In this document: positions 11,339-25,655 of the stretch, piece after piece
Numbering within the stretch: position 1 is the first letter of the stretch
Layout: every line of letters starts with the position of its first letter
DNA from: Hydractinia symbiolongicarpus
Taxonomy: Eukaryota; Cnidaria; Hydrozoa; Anthoathecata; Hydractiniidae
Direction of reading: 5' to 3'
NCBI RefSeq assembly: GCF_029227915.1
Contig: NC_079877.1
Location: 6,636,001-6,700,000 of the forward strand
Length of the DNA: 64,000 nt
Made by a program: the position numbers and the translations under genes
Notes under the pieces: generated by a model
Told to the model about the DNA's origin: nothing
The model's database searches: none
What the model saw: the letters and a program-made list of their open reading frames with translations, nothing else

Positions 11339-12554
11339 CCCGTAAATCCCGGACTCGGCCCGTATAGTCAAAAGTATACAAGGAAAGTACCCTGTGAGTA
11401 AACTCATTTCCCGAACGAATTTTTAAATTATTTTTTCACCACTAAAACGCATGAGTCTTGTAGTTTTCAGAAATGTTTTCATTTTTGATGAGACGCTTAA
11501 TGAAAGTGGTTTAATCGCCGGCAAAAGAAAACACGCGATTTCCCGTAAATCCGGGGCTTGGCCCGTATAGTCGAATGTATACAAAGAAAGTACCCTGTGA
11601 GTAAACTCATTTCCAAAACGATTTTTTAAATTATCTTTTCACCACTAAAACGCTTGAGACTTGTAGTTTTCAAAAATGTTTTCATTTTTGTTGAGACGTT
11701 GAATAAAAGAAGTTTAATCGCCGGCAAACGAAAACCCGCCATTTCCCGTAAACCCCGGACTCGGCCCGCATAGTAAAGAGTATACAAAGAAAGTACCCAG
11801 GGAGTAAACTCATTTCCCTAACGATTTTTTAAATTATTTTTTCACCACTAAAACGCATGAGACTTGTAGTTTTCAAAAATGTTTTCATTTTTGACGAGAC
11901 GCTGAATAAAAGAAGTTTAATCGCCGGCAAACGAAAACCTGCGATTTCCCGTAAATCCCGGACTCGGCCCGTATAGTCAAAAGTATACAAAGAAAGTACC
12001 CAGGGTGTAAACTCATTTCCCGAACGATTTTTTAAATTATTATTTCACCACTAAAGCCCATGAGACTTGTAGTATTTAAAAATATTTTCATTTTTGATGA
12101 GACGCTGAATAAAAGAAGTTTAATCGCCGGCAAACGAAAACCCGCGACTTCCGTAAATCCCGGACTCGGCCCGTATAGTCAAAAGTATACAAAGGAAGTA
12201 CCCAGGGAGTAAACTCATTTCCCGAACGATTTTTTAAATTATTTTTTCACCACTAAAACGCATGAGACTTGTAGTTTTCAAAATGTTTTCATTTTTGATG
12301 AGACGCTGAATAAAAGAAGTTTAATCGCCGGCAAACGAAAACCTGCGATTTCCCGTAAATCCCGGACTCGGCCCGTATAGTCAAAAGTATACAAAGAAAG
12401 TACCCGGTGTGTAAACTCATTTCCCGAACGATTTTTTAAATTATTATTTCACCACTAAAGCCCATGAGACTTGTAGTTTTTAAAAATGTTTTCATATTTG
12501 ATGAGACGCTGAATAAAAGAAGTTTAATTGCCGGCAAACGAAAACCCGCGATTT
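11339..12554 (+). repeat. 6-monomer HOR (1216 bp), copy 1
   Basis: Six monomers are repeated at +1216. Markers include gagtcttgtag (11452), ggcaaaagaaaacacgcg, aaatccggggc, ttgttgagacgttg, gcatagtaaagag and a unit with agtatttaaaaatatt. It is two bases short of 6 x 203, because one unit has cgacttccg and another has ttcaaaatg. Confidence 0.85.
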
Positions 12555-13770
12555 CCCGTAAATCCCGGACTCGGCCCGTATAGTCAAAAGTATACAAGGA
12601 AAGTACCCTGTGAGTAAACTCATTTCCCGAACGAATTTTTAAATTATTTTTTCACCACTAAAACGCATGAGTCTTGTAGTTTTCAGAAATGTTTTCATTT
12701 TTGATGAGACGCTTAATGAAAGTGGTTTAATCGCCGGCAAAAGAAAACACGCGATTTCCCGTAAATCCGGGGCTTGGCCCGTATAGTCGAATGTATACAA
12801 AGAAAGTACCCTGTGAGTAAACTCATTTCCAAAACGATTTTTTAAATTATCTTTTCACCACTAAAACGCTTGAGACTTGTAGTTTTCAAAAATGTTTTCA
12901 TTTTTGTTGAGACGTTGAATAAAAGAAGTTTAATCGCCGGCAAACGAAAACCCGCCATTTCCCGTAAACCCCGGACTCGGCCCGCATAGTAAAGAGTATA
13001 CAAAGAAAGTACCCAGGGAGTAAACTCATTTCCCTAACGATTTTTTAAATTATTTTTTCACCACTAAAACGCATGAGACTTGTAGTTTTCAAAAATGTTT
13101 TCATTTTTGACGAGACGCTGAATAAAAGAAGTTTAATCGCCGGCAAACGAAAACCTGCGATTTCCCGTAAATCCCGGACTCGGCCCGTATAGTCAAAAGT
13201 ATACAAAGAAAGTACCCAGGGTGTAAACTCATTTTCCGAACGATTTTTTAAATTATTATTTCACCACTAAAGCCCATGAGACTTGTAGTATTTAAAAATA
13301 TTTTCATTTTTGATGAGACGCTGAATAAAAGAAGTTTAATCGCCGGCAAACGAAAACCCGCGACTTCCGTAAATCCCGGACTCGGCCCGTATAGTCAAAA
13401 GTATAAAAAGGAAGTACCCAGGGAGTAAACTCATTTCCCGAACGATTTTTTAAATTATTTTTTCACCACTAAAACGCATGAGACTTGTAGTTTTCAAAAT
13501 GTTTTCATTTTTGATGAGACGCTGAATAAAAGAAGTTTAATCGCCGGCAAACGAAAACCTGCGATTTCCCGTAAATCCCGGACTCGGCCCGTATAGTCAA
13601 AAGTATACAAAGAAAGTACCCGGTGTGTAAACTCATTTCCCGAACGATTTTTTAAATTATTATTTCACCACTAAAGCCCATGAGACTTGTAGTTTTTAAA
13701 AATGTTTTCATATTTGATGAGACGCTGAATAAAAGAAGTTTAATTGCCGGCAAACGAAAACCCGCGACTT
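12555..13770 (+). repeat. 6-monomer HOR (1216 bp), copy 2
   Basis: All markers of copy 1 recur at +1216 (gagtcttgtag near 12668). Differences seen include attttccgaacg near 13231 and tataaaaagg near 13402. The copies part at about 13770, where cgacttcccg replaces cgatttcccg. Confidence 0.85.
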
Positions 13771-13818
13771 CCCGTAAATCCCGGACTCGGCCCGTATAGT
13801 CAAAAGTGTACAAAGAAA

Positions 13819-15439
13819 GTACCCAGGTAGTAAACTTATTTCCCGAACGAATTTTTAAATTAATTTTCACCACTAAAACGCATGAGACTTGTAGTTTTCA
13901 GAAATGTTTTCATTTTTGATGAGACGCTTAATGAAAGTTGTTTAATCGCCGGCAAACGAAAACCCGCAATTTCCCGTAAATCCCGGGCTTGGCCCGTATA
14001 GTCAAATGTATACAAAGAAAGTACCCTGTGAGTAAGCTCATTTCCGAAAGGATTTTTTCAATTATCTTTTGACCACTAAAACGCATGAGACTTGCAGTTT
14101 TCAAAAATGTTTTCATTTTTGATGAGACGCTTAATAAAAGAGGTTTAATCGCCGGCAAACGAAATCCCGCGATTTCCCGTAAATCCCGGGCTTGGCCCGT
14201 ATAGTCGAATGTATACAAAGAAAGTACCCCGGGAGTAAACTCATTTCCCGAACGATTTTTTAAATTTTTTTTTCACCACTAAAACGCATGAGACTTGCAG
14301 TTTTCAAAAATGTTTTCATTTTTGATGAGACGCTTAATAAAAGAGGTTTAATCGCCGGCAAACGAAATCCCGCGATTTCCCGTAAATCCCGGGCTTGGCC
14401 CGTATAGTCGAATGTATACAAAGAAAGTACCCCGGGAGTAAACTCATTTCCCGAACGATTTTTTAAATTTTTTTTTCACCACTAAAACGCATGAGACTTG
14501 TAGTTTTTAAAAATGTTTTCATTTTTGATGAGACGCTGAATAAAAGAGGTTTAATCGCCGGCAAACGAAAACCCGCGATTTCCCGTAAATCCCGGGCTTG
14601 GCCCGTATAGTCGAATGTATACAAAGAAAGTACCCTGTGAGTAAACTCATTTCCAGAACGATTTTTTAATTTATTTTTTCACCACTAAAACGCATGAGAC
14701 TTGTAGTTTTCAAAAATGTTTTCATTTTTGATGAGACGCTTAATGAGAGAGGTTTAATCGCCGGCAAACGAAAACCCGAGATTTCCCGTAAATCCCGGGC
14801 TTGGCCCGTATAGTCAAAAGTATACAAAGATAGTACCCAGGGAGTAAACTCATTTCCCGAAAGTTTTGGTAATTTATTTTTTCACCACTAAAACGCATGA
14901 GACTTGTAGTATTTAGAAATATTTTCATTTTTGATGAGACGCTAAATAAAAGAAGTTTAATCGCCGGCAAACGAAAACCCGCGACTTCCGTAAATCCCGG
15001 ACTCGGCCCGTATAGTCAAAAGTATACAAAGGAAGTACCCTGGGAGTAAACTCATTTCCCGAACGATTTTTTATATTATTTTTTCACCACTAAAACGCAT
15101 GAGACTTGTAGTTTTCAAAAAGTTTTCATTTTTGATGAGACGCTGAATAAAAGAAGTTTAATCGCCGGCAAACGAAAACCTGCGATTTCCCGTAAATCCC
15201 GGACTCGGCCCGTATAGTCAAAATTATACAAAGAAAGTACCCGGTGTGTAAACTCATTTACCGAACGATTTTTTAAATTATTATTTCACCACTAAAGCCC
15301 ATGAGACTTGTAGTTTTTAAAAATGTTTTCATTTTTGATGAGACGCTGAATAAAAGAAGTTTAATCGCCGGCAAACGAAAACCTGCGATTTCCCGTAAAT
15401 CCCGGACTCGGCCCGTATAGTCAAAAGTATACAAAGCAA
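13819..15439 (+). repeat. Middle-family HOR, 8-monomer form (1621 bp)
   Basis: Phased on units with the short spacer aattaattttcacc, which start at 13819, 15440, 16858, 18885, 20303 and 23548. This copy has eight monomers, including one extra ccccggga unit compared with the 7-mer that follows. It contains the cgaaagttttggt marker at about 14859. Confidence 0.8.
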
Positions 15440-16857
15440 GTACCGAGGTGGTAAACTCATTTCCCGAACGATTTTTTAAATTAATTTTCACCACTAAAAC
15501 GCATGAGACTTGTAGTTTTCAGAAATGTTTTCATTTTTGATGAGACGCTTAATGAAAGTTGTTTAATCGCCGGCAAACGAAAACCCGCAATTTCCCGTAA
15601 ATCCCGGGCTTGGCCCGTATAGTCGAATGTATACAAAGAAAGTACCCTGTGAGTAAGCTCATTTCCGAAAGGATTTTTTCAATTATCTTTTGACCACTAA
15701 AACGCATGAGACTTGCAGTTTTCAAAAATGTTTTCATTTTTGATGAGACGCTTAATAAAAGAGGTTTAATCGCCGGCAAACGAAATCCCGCGATTTCCCG
15801 TAAATCCCGGGCTTGGCCCGTATAGTCGAATGTATACAAAGAAAGTACCCCGGGAGTAAACTCATTTCCCGAACGATTTTTTAAATTTTTTTTTCACCAC
15901 TAAAACGCATGAGACTTGTAGTTTTTAAAAATGTTTTCATTTTTGATGAGACGCTGAATAAAAGAGGTTTAATCGCCGGCAAACGAAAACCCGCGATTTC
16001 CCGTAAATCCCGGGCTTGGCCCGTATAGTCGAATGTATACAAAGAAAGTACCCTGTGAGTAAACTCATTTCCAGAACGATTTTTTAATTTATTTTTTCAC
16101 CACTAAAACGCATGAGACTTGTAGTTTTTAAAAATGTTTTCATTTTTGATGAGACGCTTAATGAGAGAGGTTTAATCGCCGGCAAACGAAAACCCGAGAT
16201 TTCCCGTAAATCCCGGGCTTGGCCCGTATAGTCAAAAGTATACAAAGATAGTACCCAGGGAGTAAACTCATTTCCCGAAAGTTTTGGTAATTTATTTTTT
16301 CACCACTAAAACGCATGAGACTTGTAGTATTTAGAAATATTTTCATTTTTGATGAGACGCTAAATAAAAGAAGTTTAATCGCCGGCAAACGAAAACCCGC
16401 GACTTCCGTAAATCCCGGACTCGGCCCGTATAGTCAAAAGTATACAAAGGAAGTACCCTGGGAGTAAACTCATTTCCCGAACGATTTTTTATATTATTTT
16501 TTCACAACTAAAACGCATGAGACTTGTAGTTTTCAAAATGTTTTCATTTTTGATGAGACGCTGAATAAAAGAAGTTTAATCGCCGGCAAACGAAAACCTG
16601 CGATTTCCCGTAAATCCCGGACTCGGCCCGTATAGTCAAAATTATAGAAAGAAAGTACCCGGTGTGTAAACTCATTTACCGAACGATTTTTTAAATTATT
16701 ATTTCACCACTAAAGCCCATGAGACTTGTAGTTTTTAAAAATGTTTTCATTTTTGATGAGACGCTGAATAAAAGAAGTTTAATCGCCGGCAAACGAAAAC
16801 TTGCGATTTGCCGTAAATCCCGGACTCGGCCCGTATAGTCAAAAGTATACAAAGAAA
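15440..16857 (+). repeat. Middle-family HOR, basic 7-monomer form (1418 bp)
   Basis: Unit order: aattaattttc spacer; gaaaggattttttc with gcag; ccccggga; tgtga with ttaatgagagagg; cgaaagttttggt; ccctggga with atattatttt; ccggtgtg. It is three bases shorter than 7 x 203. An almost identical copy lies at 18885-20302. This appears to be the basic pattern from which the neighbouring longer forms derive. Confidence 0.85.
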
Positions 16858-18884
16858 GTACCCAGGTAGTAAACTCATTTCCCGAACGATTTTTTAAATT
16901 AATTTTCACCACTAAAACGCATGAGACTTGTAGTTTTCAGAAATGTTTTCATTTTTGATGAGACGCTTAATGAAAGTTGTTTAATCGCCGGCAAACGAAA
17001 ACCCGCAATTTCCCGTAAATCCCGGGCTTGGCCCGTATAGTCGAATGTATACAAAGAAAGTACCCTGTGAGTAAACTCATTTCCGAAAGGATTTTTTCAA
17101 TTATCTTTTGACCACTAAAACGCATGAGACTTGCAGTTTTCAAAAATGTTTTCATTTTTGATGAGACGCTTAATAAAAGAGGTTTAATCGCCGGCAAACG
17201 AAATCCCGCGATTTCCCGTAAATCCCGGGCTTGGCCCGTATAGTCGAATGTATACAAAGAAAGTACCCAGGGAGTAAACTCATTTCCCGAACGATTTTTT
17301 AAATTTTTTTTTCACCACTAAAACGCATGAGACTTGTAGTTTTCAAAAATGTTTTCATTTTTGATGAGACGCTTAATGAAAGAGGTTTAATCGCCGGCAA
17401 ACGAAAACCCGCGATTTCCCGTAAATTCCGGGCTTGGCCCGTATAGTCGAATGTATACAAAGAAAGTACCCTGTGAGTAAACTCATTTCCAGAACGATTT
17501 TTTAATTTATCTTTTGACCACTAAAACGCATGAGACTTGCAGTTTTCAAAAATGTTTTCATTTTTGATGAGACGCTTAATAAAAGAGGTTTAATCGCCGG
17601 CAAACGAAATCCCGCGATTTCCCGTAAATCCCGGGCTTGGCCCGTATAGTCGAATGTATACAAAGAAAGTACCCAGGGAGTAAACTCATTTCCCGAACGA
17701 TTTTTTAAATTTTTTTTTCACCACTAAAACGCATGAGACTTGTAGTTTTCAAAAATGTTTTCATTTTTGATGAGACGCTTAATGAGAGAGGTTTAATCGC
17801 CGGCAAACGAAAACCCGCGATTTCACGTAAATCCCGGGCTTGGCCCGTATAGTCGAATGTATACAAAGAAAGTACCCAGGGAGTAAACTCATTTCCCGAA
17901 CGATTTTTTAAATTTTTTTTTCACCACTAAAACGCATGAGACTTGTAGTTTTCAAAAATGTTTTCATTTTTGATGAGACGCTGAATAAAAGAGGTTTAAT
18001 CGCCGGCAAACGAAAAGCCGCGATTTCTCGTAAATCCCGGGCTTGGCCCGTATAGTCGAATGTATACAAAGAAAGTACCCTGTGAGTAAACTCATTTCCA
18101 GAACGATTTTTTAATTTATTTTTTCACCACTAAAACGCATGAGACTTGTAGTTTTCAAAAATGTTTTCATTTTTGATGAGACGCTTAATGAGAGAGGTTT
18201 AATCGCCGGCAAACGAAAACCCGAGATTTCCCGTAAATCCCGGGCTTGGCCCGTATAGTCAAAAGTATACAAAGATAGTACCCAGGGAGTAAACTCATTT
18301 CCCGAAAGTTTTGGTAATTTATTTTTTCACCACTAAAACGCATGAGACTTGTAGTATTTAGAAATATTTTCATTTTTGATGAGACGCTAAATAAAAGAAG
18401 TTTAATCGCCGGCAAACGAAAACCCGCGACTTCCGAAAATCCCGGACTCGGCCCGTATAGTCAAAAGTATACAAAGGAAGTACCCTGGGAGTAAACTCAT
18501 TTCCCGAACGATTTTTTATATTATTTTTTCACCACTAAAACGCATGAGACTTGTAGTTTTCAAAAAGTTTTCATTTTTGATGAGACGCTGAATAAAAGAA
18601 GTTTAATCGCCGGCAAACGAAAACCTGCGATTTCCCGTAAATCCCGGACTCGGCCCGTATAGTCAAAATTATACAAAGAAAGTACCCGGTGTGTAAACTC
18701 ATTTCCCGAAAGTTTTGGTAATTTATTTTTTCACCACTAAAACGCATGAGACTTGTAGTTTTTAAAAATGTTTTCATTTTTGATGAGACGCTGAATAAAA
18801 GAAGTTTAATCGCCGGCAAACGAAAACCTGCGATTTCCCGTAAATCCCGGACTCGGCCCGTATAGTCAAAAGTATACAAAGAAA
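16858..18884 (+). repeat. Middle-family HOR, 10-monomer form (2027 bp)
   Basis: It starts and ends as the 7-mer but contains extra units of the aatttttttttcacc type (aaattccggg, gatttcacg and aagccgcgatttctcg variants). Its last unit is a hybrid: near 18711 the ccggtgtg front carries the cgaaagttttggt spacer, otherwise found only two units earlier in the order. Confidence 0.8.
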
Positions 18885-20302
18885 GTACCCAGGTGGTAAA
18901 CTCATTTCCCGAACGATTTTTTAAATTAATTTTCACCACTAAAACGCATGAGACTTGTAGTTTTCAGAAATGTTTTCATTTTTGATGAGACGCTTAATGA
19001 AAGTTGTTTAATCGCCGGCAAACGAAAACCCGCAATTTCCCGTAAATCCCGGGCTTGGCCCGTATAGTCGAATGTATACAAAGAAAGTACCCTGTGAGTA
19101 AGCTCATTTCCGAAAGGATTTTTTCAATTATCTTTTGACCACTAAAACGCATGAGACTTGCAGTTTTCAAAAATGTTTTCATTTTTGATGAGACGCTTAA
19201 TAAAAGAGGTTTAATCGCCGGCAAACGAAATCCCGCGATTTCCCGTAAATCCCGGGCTTGGCCCGTATAGTCGAATGTATACAAAGAAAGTACCCCGGGA
19301 GTAAACTCATTTCCCGAACGATTTTTTAAATTTTTTTTTCACCACTAAAACGCATGAGACTTGTAGTTTTTAAAAATGTTTTCATTTTTGATGAGACGCT
19401 GAATAAAAGAGGTTTAATCGCCGGCAAACGAAAACCCGCGATTTCCCGTAAATCCCGGGCTTGGCCCGTATAGTCGAATGTATACAAAGAAAGTACCCTG
19501 TGAGTAAACTCATTTCCAGAACGATTTTTTAATTTATTTTTTCACCACTAAAACGCATGAGACTTGTAGTTTTTAAAAATGTTTTCATTTTTGATGAGAC
19601 GCTTAATGAGAGAGGTTTAATCGCCGGCAAACGAAAACCCGAGATTTCCCGTAAATCCCGGGCTTGGCCCGTATAGTCAAAAGTATACAAAGATAGTACC
19701 CAGGGAGTAAACTCATTTCCCGAAAGTTTTGGTAATTTATTTTTTCACCACTAAAACGCATGAGACTTGTAGTATTTAGAAATATTTTCATTTTTGATGA
19801 GACGCTAAATAAAAGAAGTTTAATCGCCGGCAAACGAAAACCCGCGACTTCCGTAAATCCCGGACTCGGCCCGTATAGTCAAAAGTATACAAAGGAAGTA
19901 CCCTGGGAGTAAACTCATTTCCCGAACGATTTTTTATATTATTTTTTCACAACTAAAACGCATGAGACTTGTAGTTTTCAAAATGTTTTCATTTTTGATG
20001 AGACGCTGAATAAAAGAAGTTTAATCGCCGGCAAACGAAAACCTGCGATTTCCCGTAAATCCCGGACTCGGCCCGTATAGTCAAAATTATACAAAGAAAG
20101 TACCCGGTGTGTAAACTCATTTACCGAACGATTTTTTAAATTATTATTTCACCACTAAAGCCCATGAGACTTGTAGTTTTTAAAAATGTTTTCATTTTTG
20201 ATGAGACGCTGAATAAAAGAAGTTTAATCGCCGGCAAACGAAAACTTGCGATTTGCCGTAAATCCGGGACTCGGCCCGTATAGTCAAAAGTATACAAAGA
20301 AA
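18885..20302 (+). repeat. Middle-family HOR, second 7-monomer copy (1418 bp)
   Basis: It matches 15440-16857 at an offset of 3445 bp, so the 7-mer plus 10-mer pair (17 monomers) behaves as a larger repeat whose second copy begins here. The marker cgaaagttttggt falls at about 19722. Confidence 0.85.
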
Positions 20303-23300
20303 GTACCCAGGTAGTAAACTCATTTCCCGAACGATTTTTTAAATTAATTTTCACCACTAAAACGCATGAGACTTGTAGTTTTCAGAAATGTTTTCATTTT
20401 TGATGAGACGCTTAATGAAAGTTGTTTAATCGCCGGCAAACGAAAACCCGCAATTTCCCGTAAATCCCGGGCTTGGCCCGTATAGTCGAATGTATACAAA
20501 GAAAGTACCCTGTGAGTAAACTCATTTCCGAAAGGATTTTTTCAATTATCTTTTGACCACTAAAACGCATGAGACTTGCAGTTTTCAAAAATGTTTTCAT
20601 TTTTGATGAGACGCTTAATAAAAGAGGTTTAATCGCCGGCAAACGAAATCCCGCGATTTCCCGTAAATCCCGGGCTTGGCCCGTATAGTCGAATGTATAC
20701 AAAGAAAGTACCCAGGGAGTAAACTCATTTCCCGAACGATTTTTTAAATTTTTTTTTCACCACTAAAACGCATGAGACTTGTAGTTTTCAAAAATGTTTT
20801 CATTTTTGATGAGACGCTTAATGAAAGAGGTTTAATCGCCGGCAAACGAAAACCCGCGATTTCCCGTAAATTCCGGGCTTGGCCCGTATAGTCGAATGTA
20901 TACAAAGAAAGTACCCTGTGAGTAAACTCATTTCCAGAACGATTTTTTAATTTATCTTTTGACCACTAAAACGCATGAGACTTGCAGTTTTCAAAAATGT
21001 TTTCATTTTTGATGAGACGCTTAATAAAAGAGGTTTAATCGCCAGCAAACGAAATCCCGCGATTTCCCGTAAATCCCGGGCTTGGCCCGTATAGTCGAAT
21101 GTATACAAAGAAAGTACCCAGGGAGTAAACTCATTTCCCGAACGATTTTTTAAATTTTTTTTTCACCACTAAAACGCATGAGACTTGTAGTTTTCAAAAA
21201 TGTTTTCATTTTTGATGAGACGCTTAATGAAAGAGGTTTAATCGCCGGCAAACGAAAACCCGCGATTTCACGTAAATCCCGGGCTTGGCCCGTATAGTCG
21301 AATGTATACAAAGAAAGAACCCTGGGAGTAAACTGATTTCCAGAACGATTTTTTAATTTATTTTTTCACCACTAAAACGCATGAGACTTGTAGTTTTCAA
21401 AAATGTTTTCATTTTTGATGAGACGCTTAATGAAAGAGGTTTAATCGCCGGCAAACGAAAACCAGAGATTTCCCGTAAATCCCGGGCTTGGCCCGTATAG
21501 TCAAAAGTATACAAAGATAGTACCCAGGGAGTAAACTCATTTCGCGAACGTTTTTTTAATTTATTTTTTCACCACTTAAACGCATGAGACTTGTAGTTTT
21601 CAAAAATGTTTTTATTTTTGATGAGACGCTGAATAAAAGAAGTTTAATCGCCGGCAAACGAAAACCCGCCATTACCCGTAAACCCCGGACTCGGCCCGTA
21701 TAGTCAAAAGTATACAAAGAAAGTACCCAGGGGGTAAACTCATTTCCCGAACGATTTTTTGAATTATTATTTCACCACTAAAGCCCATGAGACTTGTACT
21801 TTCTAAAAATGTTTTCATTTTTGATGAGACGCTGAATAAAAGAAGTTTAATCGCCGGCAAACAAAAACCCGCGACTTCCCGTAAATCACGGACTCGGCCC
21901 GTATAGTCAAAAGTATACAAAGAAAGTAACCAGGGAGTAAACTCATTTCCCGAACGATTTTTCAAATTATTTTTTCACCACTAAAACGCATGAGATTTGT
22001 AGTTTTCAGCAATGTTTTCATTTTTGATGAGACGCCTAATGAAAGTGGTTTAATCGCCGGCAAACGAAAACCCGCGATTTCCCGTAAATCCCGGGCTTAG
22101 CCGGTATAGTCGAATGTATATAAAGAAAGTACCCTGTGAGTAAACTCATTTCCAAAACGATTTTTTAAATTATCTTTTCACCACTAAAACGCATGAGACT
22201 TGTAGTTTTCAAAAATGTTTTCATTTTTGATGAGACGCTGAATAAAAGAAGTTTAATCGCCGGCAAACGAAAACCTGCGATTTCCCGTAAATCCCGTACT
22301 CAGCCCGTATAGTCAAAAGTATACAAAGAAAGTACCCAGGGAGTAAACTCATTTCCCAAACGATTTTTTATATTATTATTTCACCACTAAAGCCCATGAG
22401 ACTTGTAGTTTTCAGAAATGTTTTCATTTTTGATGAGACGCTTATTAAAAGAGGTTTAATCGCCGGCAAACGAAATCCCGCGATTTCCCGTAAATCCCGG
22501 GCTTGGCCCGTATAGTCGAATGTATACAAAGAAAGTACCCCGGGAGTAAACTCATTTCCCGAACGATTTTTTAAATTTTTTTTTCATCACTAAAACTCAT
22601 GAGACTTGTAGTTTTTAAAAATGTTTTCCTTTTTGATGAGACGCTGAATAAAAGAGGTTTAATCGCCTTCAAACGAAAACCCGCGATTTCCCGTAAATCC
22701 CGGGCTTGGCCCGTATAGTCGAATGTATACAAAGAAAGTACCCTGTGAGTAAACTCATTTCCAGAACGATTTTTTAATTTATTTTTTCACCACTAAAACG
22801 CATGAGACTTGTAGTTTTCAAAAATGTTTTCATTTTTGATGAGACGCTTAATGAGAGAGGTTTAATCGCCGGCAAACGAAAACCCGAGATTTCCCGTAAA
22901 TCCCGGGCTTGGCCCGTATAGTCAAAAGTATACAAAGATAGTACCCAGGGAGTAAACTCATTTCCCGAAAGTTTTGGTAATTTATTTTTTCACCACTAAA
23001 ACGCATGAGACTTGTAGTATTTAGAAATATTTTCATTTTTGATGAGACGCTAAATAAAAGAAGTTTAATCGCCGGCAAACGAAAACCCGCGACTTCCGTA
23101 AATCCCGGACTCGGCCCGTATAGTCAAAAGTATACAAAGGAAGTACCCTGGGAGTAAACTCATTTCCCGAACAATTTTTTATATTATTTTTTCACCACTA
23201 AAACGCATGAGACTTGTAGTTTTCAAAATGTTTTCATTTTTGATGAGACGCTGAATAAAAGAAGTTTAATCGCCGGCAAACGAAAACCTGCGATTTCCCG

Positions 23301-23547
23301 TAAATCCCGGACTCGGCCCGTATAGTCAAAATTATACAAAGAAAGTACCCGGTGTGTAAACTCATTTACCGAACGATTTTTTAAATTATTATTTCACCAC
23401 TAAAGCCCATGAGACTTGTAGTTTTTAAAAATGTTTTCATTTTTGATGAGATGCTGAATAAAAGAAGTTTAATCGCCGGCAAACGAAAACCTGCGATTTC
23501 CCGTAAATCCCGGACTCGGCCCGTATAGTCAAAAGTATACAAAGAAA
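20303..23547 (+). repeat. Middle-family HOR, 16-monomer form (3245 bp)
   Basis: The first units copy the 10-mer form at +3445. After about 21310 it leaves that pattern and adds a set with aagaaccctgggag, gccattacccg (21668), gtactttctaaaaatg, ttcagcaatg and gtatataaag, then returns to the 7-mer ending (cgaaagttttggt at about 22967). The added set is the ancestor or sibling of the 15-mer family further right. Confidence 0.8.
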
Positions 23548-25655
23548 GTACCCAGGTAGTAAACTCATTTCCCGAACGATTTTTTAAATTAATTTTCACC
23601 ACTAAAACGCATGAGACTTGTAGTTTTCAGAAATGTTTTCATTTTTGATGAGACGCTTAATGAAAGTTGTTTAATCGCCGGCAAACGAAAACCCGCAATT
23701 TCCCGTAAATCCCGGGCTTGGCCCGTATAGTCGAATGTATACAAAGAAAGTACCCTGTGAGAAAACTCATTTCCGAAAGGATTTTTTCAATTATCTTTTG
23801 ACCACTAAAACGCATGAGACTTGCAGTTTTCAAAAATGTTTTCATTTTTGATGAGACGCTTAATAAAAGCGGTTTAATCGCCGGCAAACGAAATCCCGCG
23901 ATTTCCCGTAAATCCCGGGCTTGGCCCGTATAGTCGAATGTATACAAAGAAAGTACCCAGGGAGTAAACTCATTTCCTGAACGATTTTTTAATTTTTTTT
24001 TTCACCACTAAAACGCATGAGACTTGTAGTTTTCAAAAATGTTTTCATTTTTGATGAGACGCTTAATGAAAGAGGTTTAATCGCCGGCAAACGAAAACCC
24101 GCGATTTCCCGTAAATTCCGGGCTTGGCCCGTATAGTCGAATGTATACAAAGAAAGTACCCTGTGAGTAAACTCATTTCCAGAACGATTTTTTAATTTAT
24201 CTTTTGACCACTATAACGCATGAGACTTGCAGTTTTCAAAAATGTTTTCATTTTTGATGAGACGCTTAATAAAAGAGGTTTAATCGCCGGCAAACGAAAT
24301 CCCGCGATTTCCCGTAAATCCCGGGCTTGGCCCGTATAGTCGAATGTATACAAAGAAAGTACCCAGGGAGTAAACTCATTTCCCGAACGATTTTTTAAAT
24401 TTTTTTTTCACCACTAAAACGCATGAGACTTGTAGTTTTCAAAAATGTTTTCATTTTTGATGAGACGCTTAATGAAAGAGGTTTAATCGCCGGCAAACGA
24501 AAACCCGCGATTTCACGTAAATCCCGGGCTTGGCCCGTATAGTCGAATGTATACAAAGAAAGAACCCTGGGAGTAAACTGATTTCCAGAACGATTTTTTA
24601 ATTTATTTTTTCACCACTAAAACGCATGAGACTTGTAGTTTTCAAAAATGTTTTCATTTTTGATGAGACGCTTAATGAAAGAGGTTTAATCGCCGGCAAA
24701 CGAAAACCCGAGATTTCCCGTAAATCCCGGGCTTGGCCCGTATAGTCAAAAGTATACAAAGATAGTACCCAGGGAGTAAACTCATTTCCCGAACGTTTTT
24801 TTAATTTATTTTTTCACCACTAAAACGCATGTGACTTGTAGTTTTCAAAAATGTTTTTATTTTTGATGAGACGCTGAATAAAAGAAGTTTAATCGCCGGC
24901 AAACGAAAACCCGCCATTACCCGTAAACCCCGGACTCGGCCCGTATAGTCAAAAGTATACAAAGAAAGTACCCAGGGGGTAAACTCATTTCCCGAACGAT
25001 TTTTTGAATTATTATTTCACCACTAAAGCCCATGAGACTTGTACTTTCTAAAAATGTTTTCATTTTTGATGAGACGCTGAATAAAAGAAGTTTAATCGCC
25101 GGCAAACAAAAACCCGCGACTTCCCGTAAATCACGGACTCGGCCCGTATAGTCAAAAGTATACAAAGAAAGTAACCAGGGAGTAAACTCATTTCCCGAAC
25201 GATTTTTCAAATTATTTTTTCACCACTAAAACGCATGAGACTTGTAGTTTTCAGCAATGTTTTCATTTTTGATGAGACGCCTAATGAAAGTGGTTTAATC
25301 GCCGGCAAACGAAAACCCGCGATTTCCCGTAAATCCCGGGCTTAGCCGGTATAGTCGAATGTATATAAAGAAAGTACCCTGTGAGTAAACTCATTTCCAA
25401 AACGATTTTTTAAATTATCTTTTCACCACTAAAACGCATGAGACTTGTAGTTTTCAAAAATGTTTTCATTTTTAATGAGACGCTAAATAAAAGAAGTTTA
25501 ATCGCCGGCAAACGAAAACCTGCGATTTCCCGTAAATCCCGTACTCAGCCCGTATAGTCAAAAGTATACAAAGAAAGTACCCAGGGAGTAAACTCATTTC
25601 CCAAACGATTTTTTATATTATTATTTCACCACTAAAGCCCATGAGACTTGTAGTT
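23548..25655 (+). repeat. Partial second copy of the 16-monomer form
   Basis: It matches 20303-22410 at +3245 (gccattaccc at 24913 against 21668). It stops where gtagtttttaaaaatg near 25651 replaces gtagttttcagaaatg. The second half of the 16-mer is not repeated; the 15-mer family takes over. Confidence 0.8.
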
